Source of the DNA: Streptomyces sp. DG1A-41
GTDB taxonomy: Bacteria; Actinomycetota; Actinomycetes; Streptomycetales; Streptomycetaceae
Length of the DNA stretch: 64,000 bases
Assembly: GCF_037055355.1 (NCBI RefSeq)
Contig: NZ_CP146350.1
Span: 682,001 to 746,000 of the forward strand
Direction: 5' to 3'
Positions 44,907 through 54,317 of this stretch are shown piece after piece. Made by a program: the position numbers and the translations under genes. The notes beneath the pieces were generated by a model, which saw nothing but the letters and a program-made list of their open reading frames with translations, ran no database searches and had not been told where the DNA came from. Each line of letters opens with the position of its first letter. Position 1 is the first letter of the stretch.

Positions 44907-45756
44907 CCGCGCCGAGGGTCTGGAGGGTCCTGGCCACCGCCTGGGCCATGGCCTCCCGCGCCACCGTCAGGTAGCCGCGCGGGTCGACCGCCTCGGGGCG
45001 GTCCGCGAGGAACTCCCGGATCGCGCCGGTCAGCGCGATGTTCAGGGCCGTGCCGATGTTGACCTTGGTGATGCCGCCCGCGACCGCCGCCGTGAGTTCG
45101 CCGTCCGGGACGCCCGAGGAGCCGTGCAGGACGAGCGGGACGTCCAGCGCGGCCGACAGCTGTTTGAGCAGGGCGTGGTCGAGGGTGGCGGTACGGGTGG
45201 TCATGGCGTGGGCGCTGCCGATGGCGACGGCCAGGGCGTCCACCCCCGAGTCGGCGACGAAGGCCCGGGCCTCGTCGGGGTCGGTTCGGGCGCCCGGGGC
45301 GTGCGCGTCCAGCGGAGGTCTGCCGTTCTTGCCGCCGATCTGCCCCAACTCGGCCTCGATCCACAGCCCTTGGGAGTGCGCCCAGTCGACCGCCGCCCGG
45401 GTCGCGGCGAGGTTCTCCGCGTAGGGCAGCCGGGCCGCGTCGTACATCACGGAGCTGAAGCCGGCCTCCGCGGCCTGGTGCAGAAGGGTCTCGCTCTGCA
45501 CGTGGTCGAGGTGCAACGCGACCGGTACGGCGGCCCGTTCGGCCGCGGCGACGGTGGCACGAGCGAGCGGGAACAACTGTCCGCCGTGGAACTTGACCGC
45601 GTTCTCACTGACCTGGAGCACCACGGGGGCGGGCGCGGACTCGGCGCCCGCGATGACGGCCTCGACGTGCTCCAGCGTGATGACGTTGAAGGAGGCGACG
45701 GCCGAACGCGCGGCGGCGGCACGGGTGATGAGCTCGCCGGTGGTGGTGAGGGGCAC
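44896..45756 (-). CDS. Class II fructose/tagatose-bisphosphate aldolase
   Basis: Zn-dependent aldolase of 286 residues. SFNVITLEHVEAVIAGAE opens the family fold. The Zn ligands are expected in VALHLDHVQSE and LHGSSGVPD; GGITKVNIGTALNIALTGAI forms the phosphate-binding end. It cleaves a ketose bisphosphate, possibly tagatose-1,6-bisphosphate given the AgaS-like gene 13 nt upstream. The two genes read leftward as one unit with a divergent DeoR regulator, the arrangement of galactosamine-type catabolism. Confidence 0.86.
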   Translation of the reverse strand: MPLTTTGELITRAAAARSAVASFNVITLEHVEAVIAGAESAPAPVVLQVSENAVKFHGGQLFPLARATVAAAERAAVPVALHLDHVQSETLLHQAAEAGFSSVMYDAARLPYAENLAATRAAVDWAHSQGLWIEAELGQIGGKNGRPPLDAHAPGARTDPDEARAFVADSGVDALAVAIGSAHAMTTRTATLDHALLKQLSAALDVPLVLHGSSGVPDGELTAAVAGGITKVNIGTALNIALTGAIREFLADRPEAVDPRGYLTVAREAMAQAVARTLQTLGAATA

Positions 45757-45769
45757 GGTGCCTCCGAGG

Positions 45770-46651
45770 TCAGTGGGCGAGGATCACCGAGCGGGTGAGA
45801 TGGCGCGGCTGGTCCGGGTCGAGGCCGCGTGCTGCGGCGACGGCGACCGCGAGGCGCTGGGCCCGGACGAGTTCGGCGAGCGGGTCCAGAGCTCCGGCGA
45901 TCCACAACGCACCTGTACCGCACACCTGTTCGGCGAGGCCGTCCGGCGCGTCCCCGAACATCCAGGTCGCGGTGCCGCTCGCGGTGACGCTGATGGGGCC
46001 GTGCCGGTACTCCATCGCCGGGTAGGCCTCCGCCCAGGACAGTGACGCCTCACGCATCTTCAGCCCGGCCTCGTTGGCCAGGCCGACGGTCCAGCCGCGC
46101 CCCAGGAAGGTGAACTGGGCGCAGTCGGCCAGGCCTTCGGGCAGGGGCTCCGCCAGGGCCGTGTGCGCGTCGGTGACGGCGGTGCCGGGGTGGAGTCCCA
46201 GGTGGGCGCGGAGCAGGGTGAGGGCCGTGGTGGCGAACCGGGTCTGTACGACAGAGCGTTCGTCCGCGAAGTCGAGGACGGCGAGCTGGTCGGCTGCCGC
46301 CTTCACGGGCGTGTCCGGGTCGGCGGTGATCGCGGTGGTGCGGGTACGGCCCTTCAGCCTGCCGAGCAGATCGAGGACCTCGGTCGTGGTGCCGGAGCGG
46401 GTGAGGGCGACGACCCGGTCGTAGGCGCGGCCGGACGGGAACTCCGAGGCGGCGAACGCGTCGGTCTCACCCTGGCCGGCGCCCTCGCGCAGGGCCGCGG
46501 CGGCCTGCGCCATGAAGTACGACGTGCCGCACCCGACGATCGCGACCCGCTCCCCAGGCGCCGGCAGCACCTCCGCGTAGCCGGGCGCCTGTGACGCGGC
46601 GCGGGTCCAGCACTCGGGCTGGCTGGTCAGCTCGTCCTCGACATGCGTCAT
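45770..46651 (-). CDS. SIS-domain sugar isomerase/deaminase (AgaS-like)
   Basis: Protein of 293 residues with two SIS (phosphosugar isomerase) domains. First: GERVAIVGCGTSYFMAQAA and VVALTRSGTTTEVLD; second: FTFLGRGWTVGLANEAGLK. It lacks the glutaminase half of GlmS, so it is probably an amino-sugar phosphate deaminase/isomerase of the AgaS class. ATG at 46651 lies beside a good GGAGGATG site. Works with the class II aldolase downstream in a presumed GalN/GalNAc pathway. Confidence 0.84.
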   Translation of the reverse strand: MTHVEDELTSQPECWTRAASQAPGYAEVLPAPGERVAIVGCGTSYFMAQAAAALREGAGQGETDAFAASEFPSGRAYDRVVALTRSGTTTEVLDLLGRLKGRTRTTAITADPDTPVKAAADQLAVLDFADERSVVQTRFATTALTLLRAHLGLHPGTAVTDAHTALAEPLPEGLADCAQFTFLGRGWTVGLANEAGLKMREASLSWAEAYPAMEYRHGPISVTASGTATWMFGDAPDGLAEQVCGTGALWIAGALDPLAELVRAQRLAVAVAAARGLDPDQPRHLTRSVILAH

Positions 46652-46697
46652 GCCGCATCCTCCGCCCTGATTGTTCCTGCAAGATATAGCCAGCTTT

Positions 46698-46714
46698 CGA
46701 GCATAATCAAGCAT
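46698..46714. promoter_or_regulatory. Direct repeats CGAGCAT/CAAGCAT, DeoR operator candidate
   Basis: CGAGCAT (46698-46704) and CAAGCAT (46708-46714), 10 bp apart, in an AT-rich stretch between the divergent SIS and DeoR genes. Ten-bp-phased direct repeats are usual for DeoR-family operators. Confidence 0.5.
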
Positions 46715-46773
46715 TCGTGGGGATCGGCTGCGTTAGGGTCGCGCCGGAGATCGAAGAAGACGTGGAGGTGCGG

Positions 46774-47553
46774 ATGTCGCGCGACGCCCGCTGGAAGGCG
46801 CTGCTGGAACTGCTCGTCGAGCGCGGCCGGCTGGACGTCGAGGAGGCGGCCGGGGAGCTCGGGGTGTCGGCAGCGACGATCCGCCGCGACTTCGACCGGC
46901 TCGCCGAGCAGCAGATGCTGGTGCGCACGCGGGGTGGCGCGGTCGTGCACGGCGTGTCGTACGAGCTGCCGCTGCGCTACAAGACGGCCCGGCGTGCCTC
47001 CGAGAAGCAGCGCATCGCGAAGGCGGTGGCGGAACTGGTCGCACCGGGTGAGGCGGTCGGGCTGACCGGGGGCACGACCACCACCGAGGTGGCGCGGGCC
47101 CTGGCCGTGCGCGGGGACCTGGCGTCCGGCTCGCCCGCGCTGACCGTCGTGACGAACGCGCTGAACATCGCGAGCGAGCTGGCCGTGCGGCCCCAGTTCA
47201 AGATCGTGCTGACCGGCGGGGTGGCGCGGGCCCAGTCGTACGAGCTGGTCGGGCCGCTCGCGGACGCGGTGCTCGGACAGATCACCGTCGACGTCGCGGT
47301 GCTCGGCGTCGTCGCCTTCGACGTCACGCACGGGGCCGCGGCGCACGACGAGGCGGAGGCCGCGATCAACCGGTTGCTGTGCGAACGGGCGGAGCGCGTG
47401 GTCGTGGCCGCCGACTCCAGCAAGCTGGGGCAGCGGGCGTTCGCCCGGATCTGCGGTGCCGAGGCGGTGGACACGCTGGTCACGGACACGGCGGCCGACG
47501 CGGAGACGGTGCGGCGGTTCGAGGAGGCCGGGCTGCGGGTCGTCACGGTGTGA
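46774..47553 (+). CDS. DeoR-family regulator of the amino-sugar module (AgaR-like)
   Basis: Regulator of about 259 residues. HTH: RLDVEEAAGELGVSAATIRR, followed by TRGGAVVHG. The sensor domain has LTGGTTTTEVARAL, TVVTNALNIASEL, VLTGGVARAQSYEL and VVVAADSSKLGQRAF, as in AgaR. ATG at 46774 has GGAGG 5 nt upstream. Divergent from agaS/aldolase-like genes and presumably their repressor, lifted by a sugar phosphate. Confidence 0.87.
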   Translation: MSRDARWKALLELLVERGRLDVEEAAGELGVSAATIRRDFDRLAEQQMLVRTRGGAVVHGVSYELPLRYKTARRASEKQRIAKAVAELVAPGEAVGLTGGTTTTEVARALAVRGDLASGSPALTVVTNALNIASELAVRPQFKIVLTGGVARAQSYELVGPLADAVLGQITVDVAVLGVVAFDVTHGAAAHDEAEAAINRLLCERAERVVVAADSSKLGQRAFARICGAEAVDTLVTDTAADAETVRRFEEAGLRVVTV

Positions 47554-47642
47554 TCCTCGTACCCCGCCCGTAGGTCCTGGGTGTCCGTAAAGTCCCGTCG
47601 TCCGCCCGGAGGGCGGGCCCTGCGGCGTCCGTTGCGCGCTCT

Positions 47643-47654
47643 GGGGGTACCCCC
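47643..47654. repeat. GGGGGTACCCCC palindrome of a Streptomyces interspersed motif
   Basis: The 12-bp palindrome is followed by CTGCTCGAAGAGC and TATGGGGGAGTG. I recall this combination as recurring between genes in many Streptomyces genomes. Function unknown. Confidence 0.5.
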
Positions 47655-47685
47655 TGCTCGAAGAGCTATGGGGGAGTGCCGGGCG

Positions 47686-47716
47686 GACGCCCGCGTACTG
47701 GTTGTACGCGGGCGTC
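47686..47716. terminator. 13-bp stem hairpin after the DeoR gene
   Basis: GACGCCCGCGTAC (47686-47698) and GTACGCGGGCGTC (47704-47716) pair perfectly around TGGTT. It lies 130 bp after the regulator stop and 105 bp before the GH15 start; no U-tract. Confidence 0.7.
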
Positions 47717-47821
47717 GGACCGGTGCGGCGAGAGGGCGTGCCGGGCATCGCAGGGCAGGCGGGACTTCGCGGACACGCCCTAGGCTGGGGCTGAGGCGCG
47801 TACCTGGCCAAGGAGGCGGTC

Positions 47822-49657
47822 ATGGTCGGACCAGCGGAGGACCACGACGTGCCGGGCCGTCGGCGGTATCTGCCGATCGCCGAGCACGGGCTGATCGGCG
47901 ATCTGCGCAGTGTGGCCCTGGTGGGCACCGACGGCACGATCGACTGGTACTGCTGTCCGTCCTTCGACGCGCCCAGTGTGTTCGCCTCGATCCTGGACGC
48001 GGAGCGCGGCGGCTGCTTCGAACTGGCGGCGGCGGTGCCGGCGCGGACCAAGCAGTTCTACTTCCCCGACACCAACGTCCTGATCACCCGGTTCTTCACC
48101 GAGGACGGCGTCGGCGAGGTACAGGACTTCATGCCGGTCGACGGCACGTCGGCGGAGGCCGAGCGGCACCGGCTGATCCGCAGAGTGGTGTGCGTACGCG
48201 GCTCGATCCCCTTCCGTACCCGCGTCGCCCCCCGGTTCGACTACGGCACCCGGCCGCACACCGTCCGGCTGGCCGGTGAGACGGCGATCTTCGAGGCGGA
48301 GGGGCTGGCGCTCGCGCTGACCGCGACCGCGCCGCTGGAGACGGACGGGCCGGACGTACGCGGGGACTTCAAGCTCTCCGAGGGCGAGTCGGCGGTGTTC
48401 GCGCTGGACAAGGTGGGCGGCGACGTGGTGCCCCGCCGGTGTGCGCACACCGAGGCGGAGGAGCAGTTCGCGGCGACGGTGGCGTACTGGCGGCGCTGGC
48501 TGTCCGCCTCGAAGTACCGGGGCCGCTGGCGGGAGATGGTGCACCGCTCGGCGCTGACGCTGAAGCTGCTCACCTACGCGCCGACCGGGGCGATCGTGGC
48601 CGCGCCGACGACGAGTCTGCCCGAGCAGCTCAGCGGCGAACGCAACTGGGACTACCGGTACGTGTGGGTGCGCGACGCGGCCTTCTGCGTCTACGCCCTG
48701 CTGCGGCTGGGCTTCACCGGCGAGGCCGAGGCGTTCATGGAGTTCGTGACCCGGCACGTCAGCCCGGGCGACGGCAAGCCCTCCGGCCCCTTGCAGATCA
48801 TGTACGGCATCGACGGGCGCACGGAGCTGCCCGAGACGACACTCGACCATCTGGAGGGCCACCAGGGTTCCGCGCCGGTACGGGTCGGCAACGCGGCGGC
48901 CGACCAGCTCCAGCTCGACATCTACGGCGCGCTGATCGACTCCATCTACCTCTTCGACAAGTGGGCCAAGCCCATCTCCAGCGACCAGTGGGACGACGTG
49001 TGCGCGCTGGTGGACTGGGTGTGCGAGAACTGGGACCAGCCCGACGAGGGGGTCTGGGAGACGCGGGGCGGACGCAAGAGCTTCCTGTACTCGCGGCTGA
49101 TGTGCTGGGTGGCGATCGAGCGTGCCATCCGGATGGCCAACCGGCGCGGCCTGCCCGCCGATTTGCCGCGCTGGCGGGAGTGCCGCGACACGATCTACCG
49201 GCGGATCATGAGCCGGGGCTGGTCGAAGGCGCGCCGGGCCTTCGTCCAGCACGAGGACGGGGACGTGCTGGACGCGGCCGTGCTGATGATGCCGCTGACG
49301 AAGTTCATCGCCCCGACCGATCCGAAGTGGCTGTCGACGCTGGACGCGCTCACCGAGGAACTGGTCTCCGACTCGCTGGTCTACCGCTACGACCCGCAGG
49401 CCAGCCCCGACGGGCTGCGCGGCGACGAGGGCACGTTCTCCATCTGCTCGTTCTGGTACGTCGAGGCCATGGTGCACGCCGGCCGGATCGACGAGGCGCG
49501 GCTCGCCTTCGAGAAGATGCTGACGTACGCCAACCATCTCGGCCTGTACGCCGAGGAGATCAGCCACACCGGGGAGCAGCAGGGCAACTTCCCGCAGGCG
49601 TTCACGCACCTCGCGCTGATCAGCGCGGCCTTCAACCTGGACCGGGCGCTCGGCTGA
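47822..49657 (+). CDS. GH15 family trehalase/glucoamylase-like enzyme
   Basis: Cytosolic glycoside hydrolase of 611 residues. The N-terminal beta-sandwich begins YLPIAEHGLIGDLRSVALVG and includes TDGTIDWYCCPSFDAPS. The (alpha/alpha)6 barrel has ERNWDYRYVWVRDAAFCVYA, GRTELPETTLDHLEGHQGS and the catalytic-base region YAEEISHTGEQQGNFPQAF. The pattern matches actinobacterial GH15 trehalases. ATG at 47822 follows AGGAGG. No trehalose gene is adjacent. Confidence 0.87.
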   Translation: MVGPAEDHDVPGRRRYLPIAEHGLIGDLRSVALVGTDGTIDWYCCPSFDAPSVFASILDAERGGCFELAAAVPARTKQFYFPDTNVLITRFFTEDGVGEVQDFMPVDGTSAEAERHRLIRRVVCVRGSIPFRTRVAPRFDYGTRPHTVRLAGETAIFEAEGLALALTATAPLETDGPDVRGDFKLSEGESAVFALDKVGGDVVPRRCAHTEAEEQFAATVAYWRRWLSASKYRGRWREMVHRSALTLKLLTYAPTGAIVAAPTTSLPEQLSGERNWDYRYVWVRDAAFCVYALLRLGFTGEAEAFMEFVTRHVSPGDGKPSGPLQIMYGIDGRTELPETTLDHLEGHQGSAPVRVGNAAADQLQLDIYGALIDSIYLFDKWAKPISSDQWDDVCALVDWVCENWDQPDEGVWETRGGRKSFLYSRLMCWVAIERAIRMANRRGLPADLPRWRECRDTIYRRIMSRGWSKARRAFVQHEDGDVLDAAVLMMPLTKFIAPTDPKWLSTLDALTEELVSDSLVYRYDPQASPDGLRGDEGTFSICSFWYVEAMVHAGRIDEARLAFEKMLTYANHLGLYAEEISHTGEQQGNFPQAFTHLALISAAFNLDRALG

Positions 49658-49660
49658 CGG

Positions 49661-50617
49661 TCAGTGCCCGTGGCCGTCGTCCGTATGCCCCTCGGGGGTA
49701 CCGGATCCGGCCGCCGCTCCCCCGGCCCTGACGGTGAACGCCGCCGTGTGGACCTTTCCGTCGCGCTTGAAGTCGAGGAACAGTCGGTAGGAACCGGCGC
49801 TGGGGGCCGTGGCCGTGAAGGAGATGTCCGGGCCGGGCCTGGTCTTTCCGTCGCCGGGTTCGCCGTTCGGGTGGACGTGGAGGTAGGCGAGGTCGCCGGA
49901 GCGCAGGGCGACGAGGTGGCCGTAGGCGCCGAGGTAGGGCTGGAGGTTCGTGACGGGCTCGCCGGCGCGGGAGACCTTCAGCTTCAGTTCGCTCGCCTTG
50001 CCCGGCCTCAGGTCGCCGGACAGCTTCACCTCGTACCCGTTGGTCCTGGCCGTGGTGCTCGGTGCGGGCAGTTCCTTCGGCTGGTACGGGCCGGAGGCGG
50101 CGAGGTCGGCGCCGAGTGTGAGGTTCCGGGCGTCCTTCTTCGCCGGGGTGAAGTCGGCGAAGACACGGTAGCCGCCCGGGCGGGGCAGGTCGACGGGGGT
50201 GCTCCAGGTGCCGTCGGCGGCGCGGGTGGGATGCAGATGGCGGTAGGTGACCAGGTCGCGTGAGGCCACGATGAGGTGCAGTTCCTTCTCGTGTTCGCGC
50301 TGGTAGGCGGTGACGGCGCGGCCGTCGCCGTCCCTGACCGTGAAGCGCAGGTCGGACCGCTGCCCGGCGGTGACGCTCGGGGTCTGGAGGTCGAGGGTGT
50401 AGCCGTCCTCGGAGATCTGGAGCCCGCCGGCCGGGGGCGTGTCGTGCCCGGTGTGGCCGCCGGCCGCCTCGGGCCGCGGCGCGGGGGTGTGCTCGTCCTT
50501 GTGTGTCGGTGGGCTGTCGGCGACGACGGGGTCGATTCCCTGACCGACGCCGTAGGCCGTACCGAAAGTCGCAGCCAGGACGGCGGCGAAGGTCGTGATC
50601 TTCAGTCCGGTGTTCAT
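49661..50617 (-). CDS. Secreted His-rich protein of the copper module
   Basis: Protein of about 318 residues with an N-terminal hydrophobic signal (ITTFAAVLAATFGTAYGVG). Two beta-sandwich-like halves follow (LDLQTPSVTAGQRSDLRFTV, NGYEVKLSGDLRPGKASELK), with His-containing stretches HEKELHLIVASRD, YRHLHPTRAA, AYLHVHPNG and a C-terminal EGHTDDGHGH. Such residues suit copper binding outside the membrane. ATG at 50617 is 9 nt from AAGGAG; ATG at 50626 abuts it. A CsoR-type box lies 63 bp upstream. The role as copper sink or chaperone is inferred. Confidence 0.78.
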   Translation of the reverse strand: MNTGLKITTFAAVLAATFGTAYGVGQGIDPVVADSPPTHKDEHTPAPRPEAAGGHTGHDTPPAGGLQISEDGYTLDLQTPSVTAGQRSDLRFTVRDGDGRAVTAYQREHEKELHLIVASRDLVTYRHLHPTRAADGTWSTPVDLPRPGGYRVFADFTPAKKDARNLTLGADLAASGPYQPKELPAPSTTARTNGYEVKLSGDLRPGKASELKLKVSRAGEPVTNLQPYLGAYGHLVALRSGDLAYLHVHPNGEPGDGKTRPGPDISFTATAPSAGSYRLFLDFKRDGKVHTAAFTVRAGGAAAGSGTPEGHTDDGHGH

Positions 50618-50679
50618 GGCCGACATCTCCTTCAGAACCGGGCCGCCCGCTCTTCATGCGGGCCTCCATACAGCTCACC

Positions 50680-50696
50680 ATACCCCTGGGGGGTAT
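50680..50696. promoter_or_regulatory. CsoR-type box 1
   Basis: ATACCCCTGGGGGGTAT, a near-perfect palindrome matching the known CsoR operator form (TATACCCC-GGGGTATA). It lies on the side of the secreted-protein gene. Confidence 0.8.
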
Positions 50697-50725
50697 TAAG
50701 TCAAGTGACGATCGCGCTTGCACCT

Positions 50726-50744
50726 TATACCCCTGGGGGGTATA
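50726..50744. promoter_or_regulatory. CsoR-type box 2
   Basis: TATACCCCTGGGGGGTATA, 46 bp from box 1 and about 70 bp before copZ. Two boxes suggest each divergent promoter has its own site. No csoR gene is in this window. Confidence 0.82.
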
Positions 50745-50812
50745 CAGGAACGGGGCGAGGGAATACCCCCGCCCTGTATTCGAGAATCGCGACCGTACCC
50801 AGGAGGCACGCC

Positions 50813-51025
50813 ATGCCCGACACCACCTACGCCGTCTCCGGAATGTCCTGCGGCCACTGCAAGGCCACGCTGACCAAGGTCATCGGCGAGCTGGACGGCG
50901 TCAGCGGCGTCGAGGTCGATCTCGACGCCGGGCACGTCAGGGTCACCAGCGCCGGAGAGCCCGACGACGCCCTGATCGCCGAGACCGTCGACGAGGCCGG
51001 CTACGAGCTGACCGGGCGGGTGTGA
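50813..51025 (+). CDS. copZ: Copper chaperone CopZ
   Basis: Heavy-metal-associated domain protein of 70 residues, with the Cu(I)-binding GMSCGHCK motif at about 10-17 and a ferredoxin-like fold (VIGELDGVSGVEVDLDAG). It hands Cu(I) to the CopA ATPase encoded 3 nt downstream. ATG at 50813 follows AGGAGG. Expected to be repressed by CsoR and induced by copper. Confidence 0.92.
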   Translation: MPDTTYAVSGMSCGHCKATLTKVIGELDGVSGVEVDLDAGHVRVTSAGEPDDALIAETVDEAGYELTGRV

Positions 51026-51028
51026 GCC

Positions 51029-53281
51029 ATGACCACCGAAACGACCGGCACCGGCGCCGAAGTGGAACTCGCCATCGGCGGCATGACCTGCGCCTCCTGC
51101 GCGGCGCGCATCGAGAAGAAGCTCAACCGCATGGACGGGGTCACCGCCACCGTCAACTACGCGACCGAGAAGGCGAAGGTCAGCTACGGCGGTGACGTCT
51201 CCGTCGGCGACCTGATCGCCACCGTCGAGGCGACCGGGTACACCGCGCAGGAACCCGCTCCTCCCGCCGGGCAGAGGGAGGAGACCGAGGAGCCCGAGGA
51301 ACTCCGGCCGCTGCGGCAGCGGTTGGTCACGGCCGTGGCGCTGGCCGTTCCCGTCGTGGCCATGGCCATGATCCCGGCCTTGCAGTTCGAGTACTGGCAG
51401 TGGCTGTCGCTCACGCTGGCCGCGCCCGTGGTGACGTACGCGGCGTGGCCCTTCCACAAGGCGGCGTTCACCAACGCGCGGCACGGCGCGGCCACCATGG
51501 ACACGCTGATCTCGGTGGGCGTCTCGGCCGCGTTCCTGTGGTCGCTGTGGGCGCTGTTCCTCGGCACCGCGGGCACGCCGGGCATGACGCACCCCTTCGA
51601 GTTGACCATCGAGCGCACGGAGGGCGCCGGGAACATCTACCTGGAGGCCGCCGCGGGCGTGACCGCCTTCATCCTGGTCGGGCGGTACTTCGAGGCCCGC
51701 GCGAAGCGCAAGGCGGGCGCGGCCCTGCGGGCGCTGCTGGAGCTGGGCGCGAAGGACGTCACCGTGCTGCGCGCCGACGGCCGTGAACAGACCGTTCCGG
51801 TCGCGGGGTTGCGGGTCGGTGACCGTTTCCTGGTGCGGCCCGGCGAGAAGATCGCGACCGACGGGACGGTGGTCGAGGGCTCATCCGCCGTGGACGCCTC
51901 GATGCTCACCGGCGAGTCCGTGCCGGTGGAGGTCGGCTCGGGCGACCCGGTCACCGGCGCCACGATCAATGCCGGCGGACGGCTCGTGGTGCGCGCCACG
52001 CGCGTCGGTGCCGACACCCAGCTGGCCCGCATGGCCCGGCTGGTGGAGGACGCGCAGAACGGCAAGGCCGCCGCGCAGCGGCTCGCGGACCGGATCTCCG
52101 CCGTGTTCGTGCCGGTGGTGATCGCCCTCGCGCTGGGCACGCTGGGCTTCTGGCTCGGCAACGGCGTCGGGCTGACGGCCGCGTTCACCGCCGCGGTCGC
52201 CGTCCTCGTCATCGCCTGCCCGTGTGCCCTCGGTCTGGCCACGCCGACCGCGCTGATGGTCGGCACCGGGCGGGGCGCGCAGCTCGGCATCCTCATCAAG
52301 GGCCCGGAGGTGCTGGAGTCCACGCGCCGTGTCGACACCGTCGTCCTCGACAAGACCGGCACCGTCACCACCGGCCGTATGGCCCTGCTGGCCGTGCACA
52401 CCGCAGACGGCACCGACGAGGCCGAGGTGCTGCGGCTGGCCGGGGCGCTGGAGCACTCCTCCGAGCACCCGATCGCCCGTGCCGTCGCCGACGGGGCGCT
52501 GGAGAAGCTGGGGGCGCTGCCCACGCCGGAGGACTTCGCCAACGTTCCCGGGCTCGGCGTCCAGGGCGTCGTCGAGGGCCACGCGGTGCTCGTCGGGCGG
52601 GAGAGGCTGCTCGCAGACTGGGCGATGGAGCTGCCGCAGGGGCTGGCCCGGGCCCGGGCGGCGGCCGAGGACGCCGGGCGCACCGCCATCGCGGTCGCCT
52701 GGGACGGTGCGGCGCGCGCGGTGCTGGAGGTGGCCGACGCGGTGAAGGAGACCAGCCCCGAGGCGATCCGGCGGCTGCGCGCCCTCGGACTGACCCCGAT
52801 CCTGCTGACCGGGGACAACGAGGCGGTGGCCCGGTCCGTCGCCCGCGAGGTCGGCATCGCGCCGGAGCACGTCGTCGCCGAGGTGCTCCCGCAGGACAAG
52901 GTCGAGGTCGTCAAGCGGCTCCAGGCCGAGGGCCGTTCGGTCGCCATGGTCGGCGACGGCGTCAACGACGCGGCGGCACTCGCCCAGGCCGATCTCGGTC
53001 TGGCCATGGGCACCGGCACGGACGCCGCGATCGAGGCCGGCGACCTGACCCTGGTACGGGGCGACCTGCGGGCCGCGGCGGACGCCATCCGACTCGCCCG
53101 CCGCACGCTCGGCACCATCCGCTCCAACCTGTTCTGGGCCTTCGCCTACAACGTGTCGGCCCTGCCGCTGGCCGCGGCCGGTCTGCTCACGCCGATGATC
53201 GCCGGGGCGGCCATGGCCTTCTCCTCGGTATTCGTCGTCGGCAACTCCCTGCGGCTGCGCACGTTCCGCGCCGCGGACTGA
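51029..53281 (+). CDS. copA: Cu(I)-exporting P1B-type ATPase
   Basis: Membrane pump of 750 residues. One N-terminal metal-binding domain ([11 protein letters not shown]) precedes eight predicted helices. Key motifs: phosphatase TGES, transmembrane Cys-Pro-Cys in [15 protein letters not shown], phosphorylation site [10 protein letters not shown], nucleotide-binding SSEHPIARA and hinge [10 protein letters not shown]. The CPC motif and position beside copZ give Cu+ as the substrate. Same operon as copZ (3 nt gap). Confidence 0.93.
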   Translation: MTTETTGTGAEVELAIGGMTCASCAARIEKKLNRMDGVTATVNYATEKAKVSYGGDVSVGDLIATVEATGYTAQEPAPPAGQREETEEPEELRPLRQRLVTAVALAVPVVAMAMIPALQFEYWQWLSLTLAAPVVTYAAWPFHKAAFTNARHGAATMDTLISVGVSAAFLWSLWALFLGTAGTPGMTHPFELTIERTEGAGNIYLEAAAGVTAFILVGRYFEARAKRKAGAALRALLELGAKDVTVLRADGREQTVPVAGLRVGDRFLVRPGEKIATDGTVVEGSSAVDASMLTGESVPVEVGSGDPVTGATINAGGRLVVRATRVGADTQLARMARLVEDAQNGKAAAQRLADRISAVFVPVVIALALGTLGFWLGNGVGLTAAFTAAVAVLVIACPCALGLATPTALMVGTGRGAQLGILIKGPEVLESTRRVDTVVLDKTGTVTTGRMALLAVHTADGTDEAEVLRLAGALEHSSEHPIARAVADGALEKLGALPTPEDFANVPGLGVQGVVEGHAVLVGRERLLADWAMELPQGLARARAAAEDAGRTAIAVAWDGAARAVLEVADAVKETSPEAIRRLRALGLTPILLTGDNEAVARSVAREVGIAPEHVVAEVLPQDKVEVVKRLQAEGRSVAMVGDGVNDAAALAQADLGLAMGTGTDAAIEAGDLTLVRGDLRAAADAIRLARRTLGTIRSNLFWAFAYNVSALPLAAAGLLTPMIAGAAMAFSSVFVVGNSLRLRTFRAAD

Positions 53282-53312
53282 GGAGGCAACGGCTCTGTGA
53301 ACCGCCGGCCCG

Positions 53313-53969
53313 TCAGCGGTGACGCCACACCAGCGTGTAGCGCCAGAACAGGCGGCGGCGCAGGCGCGCGCCGGGCAGGACGGTCCGGGCCTCGCGGACG
53401 ATCTCCGGGAAGGCCATGTCCGCCGGACTCGTGCGGGCCGTCATCGAGACGGGGCGAGGCGCCGGGCGGCCCCGGTTCTTGAGCAGGGCCATGACCAGGT
53501 TGAGCGGGATGGACGCCACCGAGAGCAGGTGGTCGGCGGGCGTCCGCTCCCTGGACACACCGACGATCACCAGGGTGCCGCCGGGAGCCAGACGGTCGCG
53601 GAAGGCCTGGAGAGCCTGGGCGAAAGGCAGGTGGTGGACCACGGCGACACAGGTGATGACGTCGTACGGACCGTCGGGAAGCCCAGTCGGCGCGTCGGCC
53701 ACCGCGTACGTCACCGGGACCGCCGTGGGGGTCAGCTCCCGGGCCCGGGCTGTGATCGCCGGGTCGGCGTCGACCCCGTGCACCCGATCGGCCCGGACGG
53801 CCAGCAGCCGGACGAGATCGCCGCTGCCGCACCCCACGTCCAGGGCGCTCCCGACCCGTCTGGGGAACTGCCGCAGGATCCAGCGGTGGAAGTGGGCGTT
53901 GTGGTCCCAGGGGTGGGCGGCGTGGAAACGGTCGAGCGCGCGCAGGACCCGGCGTGACAGGGGCATCAT
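53313..53969 (-). CDS. Class I SAM-dependent methyltransferase
   Basis: Soluble methyltransferase of 218 residues. The SAM-binding motif I is SALDVGCGSGDLVRLLAV (about 38-55), with VHGVDADPAITARARE as motif II and DVITCVAVVHHLPFAQAL as motif IV region. These are features of the UbiE/Methyltransf_11 type. Substrate unknown. Convergent with copA, 31 nt apart. Confidence 0.84.
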   Translation of the reverse strand: MMPLSRRVLRALDRFHAAHPWDHNAHFHRWILRQFPRRVGSALDVGCGSGDLVRLLAVRADRVHGVDADPAITARARELTPTAVPVTYAVADAPTGLPDGPYDVITCVAVVHHLPFAQALQAFRDRLAPGGTLVIVGVSRERTPADHLLSVASIPLNLVMALLKNRGRPAPRPVSMTARTSPADMAFPEIVREARTVLPGARLRRRLFWRYTLVWRHR

Positions 53970-54317
53970 GCCCTCAGTTCACCAAACGCCGGTTCCGGCC
54001 GAACGTCCCGGGAGGGGGGACGACGTCGCGGGCGTCGGCGCTCTCCGCTGCGCCGCCGGGGCGGCACAGCCGGGCTCAGCCCGCGGGCAGTCACGCCGCT
54101 GGGGCGGCACAGGTGGGCGCGGGCGGCACCCCGTAGCGCCGGACTGCGCAACGCCCCGACTCCGGCGCCGACTCCGAGCACCTTCACAGCGCACGGCACG
54201 CAACCGGCCCGCACCTCACGACGCCCCCTCCGTAAAGTGGGCACCTGGGCATTCCCGACCCGCAACGGGATAACCCGAGCGCATGAGCCGCCCGCCGAAC
54301 GCACCGCAGGAGAGCGC

